Source of the DNA: Beroe forskalii
Lineage: Eukaryota > Ctenophora > Nuda > Beroida > Beroidae
Direction: 5' to 3'
DNA length: 64,000 nucleotides
Assembly (NCBI GenBank): GCA_011033025.1
Contig: WFMF01000590.1
Coordinates: forward strand, 1 to 64,000
Part shown: piece after piece, positions 1 to 13,100 of the stretch
Layout: the number at the start of each line of letters is the position of its first letter
Position numbering within the stretch: position 1 is the stretch's first letter
Notes under the pieces: model-generated
What the model was told of the DNA's origin: nothing
The model's database searches: none
The model's input: the letters and a program-made list of their open reading frames with translations, nothing else
Translations under genes and position numbers: made by a program

Positions 1-939
1 TTAATCATGCACAGTCACAAGCTACAGTAAACTTAACTTATAATTGATGTAAGATGTTAGTCTTCAACAGCACACCCCCTCCTCAGAACGCCCATTCAAC
101 TCCACCATCTAGCAACCCAACCATAGCAAGGCAAGCCCAGAGTACCATATGTGACTACATTCAGCCATCCCCCCACCCACAGCTTTACTTTTACGCCATA
201 TTTTTACTTGACATCCTCAAATTTGATTGTATAAAGTAGTGTTGTAAAGTTTAAAATCAAGGGATCTGTACACATATGTGTACACATATGTGTTAGATAT
301 ATTTATCATGTTTAATTTCCCTTGGATGATTGTTGGGTAATAACAACCAGGTAATACTGAAAAGACCTAGTTATAAAATGATGATCAAAATCAAGTCTGT
401 TTACTTAAGAATTTTAAGGTATGTTACACCTACGATAAGAGGTTGATAATGTGTAATTTTGTTATGTATTAGCATGATTTAATAATAATAATAATAATAA
501 GAATTTTAAATAAAACAATATGATTTTTTATTTTACAGCAGACTTGATTGATTTGTTTTTTGTAATTGTGCTATAATTACCCTGAGTGATATTTGCCAGG
601 AGATAAACATGGTTTTGGCATAAAACTCCTTGTATGAATATATTGTAAGGAATATAAATCCCAGATGGTAAAGGGCCATCCATAAAGGACATCTGCAAAA
701 TTTCAGCCATTTTATACCCCTCCCTCCTCCTTGTCCACAAACGTCTGCAAACCATCAATTCGACCAAAATTTCCATAAACTGCAGAAGTCTGCATTTGGC
801 CAAACACCCCTCCCCCACTCCTATGTCTGCAAACATCTGCATTGGCCAGACTCCCCCTTCTTAGTGGGTGTCTTTAATGGAGACGCCCTTAAAGAAATTA
901 TTTTAAATTCAATATATTTATCTATCAGCTCAATCTATC
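1..939. other. AT-rich upstream region of TPX2, no gene seen
   Basis: No convincing coding sequence on either strand. It holds a palindromic stretch of alternating TGTACACATATG around 268-293, a short TAA microsatellite at 481-500, and a pyrimidine-rich tract ending in AG at about 539 that could be the acceptor of a 5' UTR exon. The TPX2 promoter and leader probably lie here, but I cannot place a start of transcription. Confidence 0.5.
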
Positions 940-3276
940 ATGGATAACACCCTCGGAATTGACTGTCCAAAGAACTACTTGTTCAATCAATCTGCACTTA
1001 TGACAGATACACCCAGAAGGCTAAGTGCAGACTTTGATGATGGTAAGACTATATTAATTTATCCAATTTGAATATAAATTGACTGGCTGTAAGACATTAA
1101 ATCAGCTCTTTAGAAGTTGATCATTTTCATTGGATCTTTCATTTATAGGTTTACCACCTGCATATGTGTGCAGACTGCTCAATTGACAGAGGCCTCGATA
1201 AAGACATACATTTTTACTCTGAGCACTTCAACTTTCTATATAAATTCTGTCCAAAGTGCACAATTTTGTGCGTCTTTATTGAGGACTTTTTCAATCAAGC
1301 TGTCTGCTTTAAGCCTTTATTGTTGATTGTTAGTTGATGGTAAACTTACTTTGATTTTGAAAAAATCGCTCTTTAATGTTTGGATATAGATGTCACTATT
1401 TAAAGGCATTGTATCTAATTAAGTTATGCTGATTCAGGTCTAGTCGGGGACATTGTGCAGCCAAGAAAGAAGATTCGGTTACAAGGTATGATATATCATT
1501 TAGGGACCGTTCACCTATTACATAACAAATTTGACCAATTTATCCCCCTCCCCATTGTAATCAAGTTTACAATTAAGTTGTATTTATAACAGTAACATGT
1601 GATGTAATCATTTGGAACCCTCTCCCCCTAGGTGATTAAGTGTTATGATAACAATCCCTTACAATATTTAGGTAAATACTAGATTGATAAGTAAATACTA
1701 GATATATTGATAGATAGATTGATAGATTACAGACAGTTATTTGTGTATTCGATAAGATTTTTACTACAACTTGGGGGAAAGTTATATAAGTTATAACACC
1801 CTCTCCATTAAGATATTTAGAAAATTTCTATAGGAAACAGGTCGTACTAGTGAATTTCGAAGACACATCCACGACACACCTGCAACACACCTGCGATACA
1901 TCCACGACACACCTGCAACACACCTGCGACATACCTGCGACAGTGCGACACATCCACGACACACCTGCAACACACCTGCGATACATCCACGACACACCTG
2001 CAACACACCTGCGACATACCTGCGTCCATCAACTGACTGGTAACTTTCCGTCGACAGATTACCAAATTGCTCTTATAATTTCTTTTCCTTAAAATTTCTT
2101 TTCCTTAAAAGGCTAAAATATATCCCACTTCTGACATTTATTTGACTATACCTGCAACATACTTGTGTCACAGGTGTGTGGCAGGTATTGTGCAGGTCTG
2201 TCGTCGAAATTCACTAGTACGACCTTTACTGGCACTCTATTTTATATTTCATTGTAAAATCGAATAAAATTTGTTTTCCTCATAAATTTGTTTTCCTATT
2301 TAAAAAAAATAAATCAAAATATGCTTCAGATCCTGATGAAAGCTGTGGCCCTGTCCTAAGATCTCATTCTACCCCCAGGAGATCAGCTCGTCTAAACAAG
2401 CATAGTAAAAAATCTCAAGTAAAGACACATCCATCTCATGGAAAACTGTCTGCCAAGCGTAAGAAAACCTATCCCTTGCCAAAATCACAGAGGGCATTGT
2501 TGGAAGCGCCTAAAACAAATAAAACTCTTGAGTTGCGAAAAGAGATGAATAAAAATCCAAAGACTTCTAAAAATGCCATAGTGATGAAACCAGAATTCCC
2601 TAAGCCTGTCAAAATGGCATTAACAAACCCTAAAACTCCAGAAATCATTCGTCGATTGAAAGCTCAAAGAAAGCGCCCAGCAGCACATGTCAAATCATTT
2701 ATTGAAAAAGAGAATGAAGAAGTTGAGGAGATGAAGAAATATAAGTTCAAAGCTGCACCAGTGCCAAAAAGTGTGAAAGCACAACCCTCGAAATCAGATA
2801 GGGTGAAATCAGAGAAGCCGCTTACCAAGGCTGTAACTCCAAAGCTATCCAAAGGAAAAAAGAGACAAAGAGTCGAGGATGATCCACCAAAAGAGTTTAA
2901 AGCAAATCCTGTGCCATCATTTGTGAAACCATCGGTTCCATCCAGAGCCCAGAAGAAAGTTGCTGAAGTGAAGCCTTTTTCATTTGATAAACGATACGCT
3001 GATCCCAATGCAAACAAACAGAAATTAATTGATAAGCATCTGGATGAGCTGAAGAAAAACGCCGAGTTCAAGGCTAAACCTTACTTTGGTCCTAAGCCCG
3101 TTGTGCAGAAAGAAAACAAGAAGCTCAATGAACAAAATGTCAGAAAAAACAATTTCACTTTGCCTGGAGATGCTATTTCAAAGAAGAAAAAGGCTGCTTT
3201 CGATAAGAAGGTACAGGAAGAAGCAGAAGCCTTAAAAGCAAAAACTGCTTTCAAGGCATCTGCTATTAGAAGATAA
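940..3276 (+). CDS. TPX2: TPX2-like spindle assembly factor, three coding exons
   Basis: Exons 940-1042, 1438-1485 and 2330-3276 join in phase (GT-AG introns) into a 365-residue protein ending at TAA 3274-3276. TPX2 binds microtubules and, in vertebrates, activates Aurora A and supports Ran-dependent spindle assembly. Seen here: a lysine-rich protein with FKA-x-P type repeats of the TPX2 family (KYKFKAAPVP, EFKANPVPSF, EFKAKPYFGP, a terminal AFKAS) and the PFSFDKR block that matches human PFSFDSR. Upstream, IRRLKAQRKRPAAHV followed by a Glu-rich stretch leading into KYKFKA also follows the human order. It is about half the length of vertebrate TPX2 (~747 aa), and I do not see the YSYDAP Aurora-binding motif at the N terminus, so this is either a short form or further exons lie upstream. 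The start at 940 is the first ATG of the first exon found. Confidence 0.82.
1840..2224. mobile_element. 385-bp fold-back MITE with CACCTGC minisatellite arms
   Basis: Lies in TPX2 intron 2. The ends are inverted repeats: GGTCGTACTAGTGAATTTCG at 1840 and its complement ending at 2224. The left arm is a minisatellite built from ACACACCTGCAACACACCTGCG-like units (about 1862-2024). The right arm carries the same CACCTG motif in reverse (about 2150-2198). I find no clear target-site duplication. The first seven bases of the terminus (GGTCGTA) are the same as those of the element at 15183-16582, so the two may be relatives. Non-coding; short frames inside are repeat artefacts. Confidence 0.72.
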
Positions 3277-3493
3277 CAGATGTAATTCTGCTCCACTGTA
3301 CTACAGTAAAGACATAAATCTGCATGAATGATGGAATTATGGAAAATACAAGAAGTCGAGTGTATAAATGTATTTACGGTTTAAGTGGTTTGTGATGCGA
3401 CCAGATTGCTAGAACTAGCTTTGCTAGTCCCAATTGTTATCCTGTGACTCCCATATGCCATACTTGATAACGTGTAGAATTAAATTGTTTTAT

Positions 3494-3550
3494 AATAAAA
3501 CTATGAACTGCAGATTTCAATACAATATATTATGATGATTGATGAATAAA
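3494..3550 (+). terminator. TPX2 poly(A) signals
   Basis: AATAAA occurs at 3494-3499 and again at 3545-3550, 218 and 269 bases after the TPX2 stop codon. Either could set the 3' end of the transcript. Confidence 0.5.
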
Positions 3551-4198
3551 GATTCAATATGGGGATCATTCCTGACATATTCATTATTTGATTTAGTTGT
3601 ACCACCAGTAGGTACTTGTAAGTCATGAATTTGTAGTAACTGATAATTTAAGGAAGTAGTGACTAGTGAGTAGGTATGGTTTTTGGCCACTGTCAATGGT
3701 TTCTGACCAACATCAGTGCCATTGGATGTTTGACAATGTTTGTCAAGTTGTTAACTGATCGAATATCATGCAATAGGTGAGAATTCGATATTATTAAAAT
3801 TGGAAGTCTATTTTTGTATTTTTACTGATTTTGAGAAGAACATACTTTAGATCGCTGCAATAATGCGCTGTTTCTGAGTCTCATTCTATAAAAAATGATT
3901 AAATAACTCCAAACTTTCAAAATTGTGAGTTCTTTCTGTCTTCTGAGAGCCGTTTGAGTAGAATCAAGGAGAACGGTTCTGAAAGAGAGAACTATATTCA
4001 CGTTGCAATGTTCAACATCATATTCATTCAATCTAAATGAGATGATCTACTAATTAAATATGTGTTGTGTTTAAGTTCAAGTTTTATTAAAACAACACAG
4101 CACTCATTAAATCGTAGTGATGGTTTGTTCAGATTTTGATAATTTACTGATAGTTATTAGTTACTTCTGGCTGTTGATCCTTTGCATGTCCTTGTAGG
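3551..4198. other. TPX2-NCAPD2 spacer
   Basis: About 650 bases between the TPX2 poly(A) signals and the NCAPD2 start codon. No coding sequence seen. The NCAPD2 promoter should be here. A pyrimidine-rich tract ending CTTGTAG just before the ATG at 4199 looks like a splice acceptor, so a non-coding first exon is likely within this spacer. Confidence 0.45.
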
Positions 4199-7100
4199 AT
4201 GGATGTCTCCACGGTAACGTGGAAGTTCGCATTCCCTGAGTCCCGGGATGACTTGCTGGTGTCAGAAAGTGGGAAGTTCTCAGTCGGGAAGGTGGTACCA
4301 GTCCACAACATTCCCTCAAATCTCGACACTGTACGGGACTTGGTGAAGAAACGAGCGAGATGGTCATGGTGGAGCATTGAGTACTTCGACACCTTCTTCA
4401 GTGTGCTATTGTTAGTACTTCGACACCTTCTTCAGTGTTTTATTGTTAGTACTTCGACACCTTCTTCAGTGTTTTTGGGGGGGGTAACCCCATAAACCCC
4501 TCGGTGGATATCGAAAAATGGCAAATGGGGGTTTAATTTTTGGGGTTTACGGGGTTTATGGGGCTTAATTTAGTTAAATTTTGCTGTTTTATGATTGATT
4601 TTGCACGATTTTTTGGCTTTACGGAATGGTACCATTTTTGTTGAGGATTTTCGACCCTTTTCTGAAATGGTACCATTTTTTCGTTGATGGTTTTGACCCT
4701 TTTCTGAAATTGTACCATTTTTTGTTGGCGATATTTAACTTTTCTGAAATGGTACCATTTTTGGCCCTTCTTTGAAATGGTACCATTTTTCGTTGATGAT
4801 TTTGACCCTTTCTGAAATGGTACCATTTTTGTTGAAGATTTTCGCCCTTTTTCTAAAATGGTGCCATTTTTGTTGACGATTGTTGGCCTTTTTAAAATGG
4901 TACCATTTTTCGTTGATGACGACCCATTTCTGAAATGGTACCATTTTTGTTGACGATTTTTAACCTTTTTCTGAAATGGTACCATTTTTTGTTGAAGATT
5001 TTTGGCACTTTTCTGAAATGGTACCATTTTTTGTTGCGTATTTTCGAAACTTTTCTGAAATGGTACCATTTTAGACCCTTTTCTGAAATGGTACCATTTT
5101 TTGTTGGAGATTTTTAGCCCTTTTTCTAAATTGTACCATTTTGTTGACGATTTTGGCCCTTCTTTGAAATGGTACCATTTTTTTGTTGAAGATTTTCGCC
5201 CTTTTCTGAAATGGTACCATTTTTGTTGACGATTGTTGGCCCCTTTTTAAAATGGTACCATTTTTCGTTGATTGACCCATTTCTGAAATGGTACCATTTT
5301 GTTGACGATTTTCAACCTTTTTCTGAAATGGTACCATTTTGTTGAAGATTTTGGCACTTTTCTAAAATGGTACCATTTTTTGTTGCGTATTTTCGAAACT
5401 TTTCTGAAATGGTACCATTTTAGACCCTTTTCTGAAATGGTACCATTTTTTGTTGGAGATTTTTAGCCCTTTTCTAAATTGGTACCATTTTTGTTGGCGA
5501 TTTTTGACCCTTCTTTGAAATGGTACCATTTTTGGCCCTTCTTTGAAATGGTACCATTTTCGATTGATGATTCTCGACCCTTTTCTGAAATGGTACCATT
5601 TTTCGTTGATGATTTTCATTTTTTGTTGGAGATTTAGCCCTTTCTAAATTGGTACCATTTTTCGTTGATGAGACCCTTTTGAAAGTACCATTTTTTGTTA
5701 CAGCCCTTTTCTAAATTGGTACCATTTTTGTTGACGATTTTTGGCCCTTCTTTGAAATGGTACCATTTTTCGTTGATGGAACCTTTTCTGAAATAGTACC
5801 ATTTTTGGCCCTTTTCTGAAATGGTACCATTTTTTGTTGATGATTTTCGGACCATTTAGAATGGTACCCTTTTTTAGATTTTTGGCTTAACTTTTCCTTT
5901 CTTCGGCTTCTTAGTTTAAAACCGCCTTTAAAATTGAGCAGATCACAAGAATGACACATTTTCACCACAATTGGAGCCATTTTGTCTGAAATTTTGATCA
6001 TTTTGAAATGGTTTTGAAAATTAAACCCCCATAAACCCCCAAGTGGATATCGAAAAAGGCAAATGGGGGTTAAATTTTTGGGGGTTTATGGGGGTTTATG
6101 GGGGTTGGCCCCCCCCTGTTTTATTGTTAGTATTTCGACACCTTCTTCAGTGTGCTATTGTTAGTATTTCGATATACTGATGTCTACTGCAAATTTTAAC
6201 GATGTTGATTCAGTTATATTCAGAATTAAACCTTATTACCTTTGTATCTTAGCAGAGGGATGTGTAGTATCCTGGCCACGTTTCATATCACGTGCAGTCT
6301 GTGGGGGTATTATACCATATAATGATAATGAGGGGTATTATTCCTTATAAGGGCATCACGTGTATTCTCAGGAAGTTCAGCAGTTTGGACTCCTCTGTGA
6401 AGAGTATCGCCTGGCAGTGTGCCGTCCTTGGCATGGAGCAACACACGGAAGCCCTAGCTAAACTCCTCTCATCCGACCACATAGACCCTCAAGATAAACT
6501 CTCTCACCTTAACGCTATGCAGGTAGTGTGCTGTGGGGTTATCAGATGCCTTACATTCCATCTCCTTTTTAAATGAACAGGGAGAATGTTTTGGGGACTT
6601 TCTCTAGCTGAAGTCCTGACACATCTCATTACACATTCCGTGTAAGCCCCAGATCAAACAGTAGTCAGTGCACGTTGGTACATACTATAATTCTCCAGTT
6701 TCCACAGGACAAGTGTCAACTTATAATCTTCCTATGCAGATGGGTGTTTACATTCTTGTGGAGCTGTACAAGTGCTTTGAGGATGAAGGCAAATCAGTGC
6801 ACCAGATCGTCACGACTAAGGTAGTTAGGCATTTCCCCTTCCCAATGTCTTCAATAACATTGTATGCACTGTTAAAAACCATATTACCTTGACCATGGTA
6901 GTATTTTAATCTACAAGTCACAGTTCAGAAGTGCTGTGGTCTGATCCGTCCATATTTGTGTGATACAAAAGGCAAACATAACTTGAAATATGGTAGAATA
7001 GCTGATAATTGATTTAGCATACAGCTTTTACTCTTTAGAAAGTTAATCCCATGCTACCGTGGTATAATGGTCTGCACTGCTAATAATCCCATATTACCAT

Positions 7101-10100
7101 GGTAACATTGTCTACACTACTGATAATCCCATGGTTACCATAGTAACATAGTCTACTGATAATCCCATGGTTACCATGGTAACACCATGGTAATTCCATG
7201 TTATCATGGTAACATAGTCTACTGATAATCCCATGTTACCATGGTAACATTGTCTGATATACATTGTTACCATGGCATTATAGATAGATATCTATCTATC
7301 TATCTATCTATCTATGATAACAACTCTAGAAAGGGAAAGGCAAGAAGAAGGAGAGTGAGGACCTGGTTTGGACTAGCTGTGAGAGGCAGGAGGTGTACAA
7401 GCCTTGCGACAGCTGCTCGACATTAACCTGGCAGTGCTATTCGACCCTCCCGTGGTACATGACACCTTCATAGACCAGGTTAGTACTTCGCCCTTTTAGT
7501 ATTGCAGAAATGTGGGAACTTTGTCGCTAAATGATTCTACCGATTGAATTAAAACATTATCAAAACGCTATGTTTCTAGCTTTAATTTTCACGGAAACCT
7601 ACAAGCGTTTGTGGCCGAGTGGTTAAGGCGTTTGACTCGAAATCAAATGGGCTCTGCCCGCGCAGGTTCGAATCCTGCCAAACGCGTCTTTTGCGGGATG
7701 TTTGAAAATCATCTTGTGATAGAAACTTGCAGAGAAAATTTAACCCATTTAAATTCAATTCAAATCTCACCATTGAACTGTGAAAACAAAATTTTCACAA
7801 TTTCCGAAGAGTTTGATGGATTCTAGATTTGAAAATATTTTACTCGATTCAAAATCTCCAATTAGTATGATGAGAATTCTTCGAATAGAACTACTTCCTG
7901 TAGAACAGTCTTTCATACTATGTCAGCATGTCTGGTCATTTATCTCACCTCTGTCAGCATTGCAGACGCAGGCTTGGAAAGGAATATTTTGTGCACTTTG
8001 TTTTCGGTCTTTTTTAACGAATTGAATTAAACAATTGACCCATTCTTTCCCTCTCAATTATAATGAGATTTGTATGTATTTGATAAATTTCTCACTGCTT
8101 CCTCAAAAGCAGACTTCTGATGCAATTTTGGCAGGCTTATTTTCGGCCGGTACCAATCTGCTCAGGTTTTGTTTGGTATTTCGCGTAGCGCGCGGTGCTC
8201 TTCTTGTGATGCCGGATTTCATCCTTAGTGCTTGCGCGTCTTTTTTCGAATTTTAGCGCCATTCAAACGGTAAACACTCCCTAACCAAAACAAATACGCT
8301 CCACTCCTTTTTTTGCAATTCTTGCTGACTTCAGCTAAATACTGATCCCATCTTTTTCCTTTAGGCATTTTGAATCCCCTTCCCTCAAGTTGCTGACTTG
8401 ATACATGACAGTAACCACGCGACAATATTTGGGTGTGGCTGTGGCTATACGATAATTAACCACCAAAATAGCCTTCCACAACTGACATATAACACTCGAC
8501 ACTTACACTAGTCGCCGTGTTTCATTTACTTCACTCTAAGGAGAAGAGAAATAGCCAAGAAGAAGAAAAGTGAATCCAATATAAATTTGTACACAGCGTT
8601 ACAAATCCATTTCATTGTCTACAGAGGCGGTTCACGGAACTCTGTGTCAAATCTCCTCCTGTTTCAGATCGCTAATTGCTGCTACAAGTTACTGGAAAAT
8701 GTGGAGGTTCCCAAATGCAAGAAAACTTCGGAGTACGTATTCCACGTGTTGGGTATACTGATCAAAAGATACAACCACAGTCTGGGTCAGTTACTTATTC
8801 AACCATTTTAATACTCGATATTTTCCATCTTCCATGCCTTCCAAAAAGGTAAGTATACCTTGGTCCCCACCTTTTTGAATACACCATGAAATTCGTATGG
8901 AGTTGCCTCGTCTGGCATGCGCGTGCATGTCTGTCTGACACTATGTTTTCTAGGTGCCTGTATGAAGATAGTGCAGTTACTACAACAACACGAACACCTC
9001 TCCTCCCCTTTCTCTGCCCTCATGCTGGTCTGTGTTCGGGATTACGATGTGAAGAGCGTCGTCTCCCAGGTTATTCGGGAGATAGCTCAGATAGAGCCTG
9101 GAGAGCTGGTTAGAGATACTAACGCTACCAGGAACTACTGCAACTTCTTACTAGAGGTAGGCGTCATCAACTTCCCACTTCGCGCCACATGACATCACAC
9201 ATCAAACATATTATTTCATACAGCATGGTACCGATTGCAAGTTAACAGTATTTACAGGCGAATTTTCGAAAACGACGAAAACATATGGTACCCTACTGTA
9301 CATCTAGAAAGTTAATCGTCTCTCACCATCAATCATCATGTTATAGATGGTCGGGAATGCCGATCAATATATCATGTAAATGGTTGTAAATGGTGATCGG
9401 TATTCATTAAAGTCGCCTATATTTTTCGTTGGTGACTCTCGAAAACCAACCCGAAGGTACCGAGAAATTCAGCTAAATATAGACATTTGGTGAAATGGTA
9501 TTATAAGTGTGGCTCGGGATCGAAAGATCCCAGGTTCGATTCCCTGCCATTCCCATTATCTAAATACTCTCCCAGGTGGGTAGCACGTGTGGTCCGGCAG
9601 TGCTGACAGCGATCAGCTCCCTCCTGCCCCACCTTGACGGTGACTCCTACACAATGCGGAACTGCGTGCTGAGTATCCTGGGGGAGCTGATTAGCGGGGT
9701 TCTGGCGGCAGAGAATACTGAGGATAAGGACACCAGGGAGGCACTATTTGATAGGTAAACTGATGTGATCTGCTGAGATGATGTTGTGGAAAATGCTATG
9801 TTTCGATTCTTTTATCCAAATACTCATAACTCAAATACAGAAAGAATGAATGTCGCTACGTTGGGTTCAGCTCGTATCCTATGTACTTATGTAGGTGTTC
9901 ATAACCCCTCTTATTCAGACTGGAACTGCACATCCACGACCAGAACGCCTTTGTGCGGAGCAAGTCTATCCAGATCCTGACTAAGTTGGTAGAGCAACGT
10001 TCAGTGCCAATCCCCCGACAACAGGAATTAGTGGAGAGGGTGGTCGGATCCATCCAGGTTAGGAGAATCCACAGAACAAAGATGCCAGATTTCCTGACTC

Positions 10101-13100
10101 ATTCCTCATATTATGTCTCATGCCTTTTCCTAAAATTCTGATAATATTTACCGAAATTTCTAAAAATCGAATACATGGATGCCTTCAGCGCTCCCAAAAT
10201 ATAATCCATCCTGATCCAGGACAAGAGCAGCAACGTGCGGAAGAACGCTCTGGTCTTCATCACCACGTACCTGGGGTGCAACCCCTACTCTGACAAACTC
10301 TCCCTGGATAATCTGAAGGATAGGTTGAAAGAGGAGGGTGAGAAACTGGAGAAACTGAAGGAGGAACTCCCAGCTGAACACTCTGAAACAGGTAGGCTGG
10401 TTAAGGGATCTAAGGGATCTAATGTCTATGCACACTAGACTCTGTATGTCTATACAATAAACCCATCTAGATCTGAGAGGTGGGACTCTTTTGTTTGTAG
10501 ATTTGATGGGGTTTCTGACACTCAAAAAGGTGAGGCTTCAATCAGTCTTGGACAGCACTCCCAGGTGAGGCTTCATCCCAAGAGTCTGCTGACCCTGACA
10601 ACACTCCCAGGTGAGGCTTCATCCCAAGAGTCTGGTAACCCTGACAACACTCCCAGGTGAAGCTTCATCCCAAGAGTCTGGTAACCCTGACAACACTCCC
10701 AGGTGAGGCTTCATCCCAAGAGTCTGGTAACCATGACAACACTCCCAGGTGAGGCTTCATCCCAAGAGTCTGGTAACCCTGACAACACTCCCAGGTGAGG
10801 CTTCATCCCAAGAGTCTGGTAACCCTGACGACGCCCCCAACCCCTCACTGATGGAGGTAGACACCGACCCAGAGACACACCGCAAGTTGGAAGCAGTCCA
10901 GAAGCAGGCACTGATAGTTCAGTACTTGGGTGACTGTGTCCTGTTCACAGAGCAGATGCACAGGGTTATTGTGCTGGTGTCACAGCTACTAGCCAGCAAG
11001 AGCACTAGTGACATTCTAGAGCATTGACTTCCTCGGTGAGTTGACCAATGAACGTGCAGTATCTTCGGTGATTTGTACTGGTTTAAACCAATGAACGAGC
11101 AGTATCGCACTTGCCCTGAGCACTTGCCCTGTCTGGGAACAGAACTTTGAGTCATTAATTTAAGAATCAATCGGATATTCAGAGAATTCTCATCACTTTG
11201 ATCTTCTTTCGTGGTTAATTCTAATATCTTTATTTCTGTAGTGTCTGCGTATGAGTTTGGGCTGAAAGCAGCAGAGTTAGGAGTTAAGGAAGATGTTAGT
11301 CCTCGTCTTCAACTCCGATCAAAGTGTCAAAGATGCCGTGGTTAATGCGTACATTCGGCTCTACATCAAGCCTGCCTCCGGTAAAAAGTATGTTACTTTC
11401 CCTACTTTCCTCTTTGCTTTATATAACAAGTTTTATATGAACATGATGATTGTGTTTCGTTTGTTATGAGCAAAGTCTGTGCAACTTTCATAGGTCCTTC
11501 TTAGACTTAGACTGAAAGTTGCGAGGACCCAAAAATAGGTTCTTGGCCTCTAACTCAATTGCTGAGCATTTTAATTTTTTAAAGCATTTGTTTATTGACA
11601 AGTGGTGAATAAAGATGATGACTGTGTTTCGTTTGAGCTATAAACCGTTAACGAAGTCTATACGACCTTCATATATGATATTTGCCCAAATTATGAGTCG
11701 CGAGGACCCAAAAAATGGGTTTTTGGCCCATAACTCATTTCCTGAGCATTTTAGAGCATATGTTTATTAGCAAGTCGTATATAAACACGATGATTGCGAT
11801 TCGTTTGAGGTATTAACGAAGTCTGTACGACCTTGCTAAGCCGAAATATGATAATTGCCCAAATTATGAGTCGCGCGAGCCAAAAAAATGGGTTTTTGGC
11901 CCATAACTCATTTCCTGAGCATTTTAAAGCATATGTTTATTAACAAGTCGTATATAAACATGATGATTGCGATTCGTTTGAGCTAAGAACGAAGTCTGTG
12001 CGACCTTCCTAAGCCAAGATATGGAATTTCAGTTCGTGCGATAACTGGAAAAAGGGCGTGGCCCAAAGATGGGGCGAGCCCCATCTGAAAAAGTTGTCTC
12101 CCGGACTTTTTTCGTTCTACATGGTCTAAGGAAGGTATAACAAGTGTCCATAGAACTCTAACAATTTTTGCAGACAAATGTGCATAACTTACCAGACTAA
12201 TAAACATAATATAGTGATAAAAATGCTCAGAAACTGAGTTTATATGGACCAAAAGCCCATTTTCTGTACTTATTGCAACTCGTTATTTGAACAATTTTCA
12301 TAACTTTTTTATAATTTTAAAAGAATCAATTTAAAGTGGATTGTAACAGAGAAGTACAAAAGTATATCGATTTTCTAATTCAAGGATTGACATCCAAATG
12401 ATGTTGAAAGTGTACAAGAGAGTTGTCAGAAAACACATGGTGCATCATCTTTTATCCAACAACCTGTAAACAACGCTGTTTCTGATCAAACTGGAGCTGT
12501 CTAACTCAAATCATGGATCATTTTAATGGTATATTTGAAGGGTTAACACATGATCAAGACACAGATTCTATCAATATGGACTATGCAAAAGGTTTTGATA
12601 AGGTTGACTTTGAAAATGGAACTTTTCAAATCTCATCTCGCTCTGAGAGATGGGTTTCACAACAAGTTTATGGAATGGATCCAGTCGTTTTGCACTGAGT
12701 AAGATCAAGTGGTGGTTCAGAATGGTGTAAATTATGATCTCGCTGGAAGGTTTTTAGCGGTGTTCCTCAAGGAAGCATAAAATGGGTACTACTCTTCATA
12801 TTTATCTCGAAGGTTTTACTTAAACAGCTATACAGGAATCGAAGGATCGAAGGATTCAAGTAATCAAGCCAGTGACGGTTAAGGAAGTGTAATCCATACT
12901 TTATTCGCATGAGACTTCGCTGCAATGGGCAGCTCCTCATTTACCCCTCCAGCACAGTTTCCTGTATGCTCGGCTGAGTGAACCGTCGAGCTCGAGATAA
13001 ATCTCTCGACCCTTAGCTCAGTGGCACTGGCCGGGATTCGAACTCAGGTTTTTGACCCTGTGCTCAAATCGATACAACTACAACACTGATCACCGAATGA

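Larger units (their letters stand above)
4381..6175 (+). repeat. 34-bp tandem copies of the NCAPD2 exon 1 donor junction
   Basis: The last codons of exon 1 plus the donor (GTACTTCGACACCTTCTTCA, then GTGTGCTATTGTTA) recur every 34 bases at 4381, 4415, 4449 and, after an inserted element, at 6130 and 6164. The first copy is the real exon end (donor GTTAGT at 4411). The later ones are extra 5' splice junctions inside intron 1. Each copy repeats a GTTAGT donor-like site. Confidence 0.8.

Noticed and set aside
4533-5855. Several minus-strand frames rich in MVPFQK and KWYHFRK
   Set aside because: They follow from the ~40-bp GGTACC minisatellite. The frame changes from unit to unit and no start or splice context fits.
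10562-10837. CRISPR-like regular array
   Set aside because: Units are contiguous with no unique spacers, in a eukaryotic gene. It is a minisatellite over a splice junction. The same applies to the 160-bp units at 58.6-59.5 kb.
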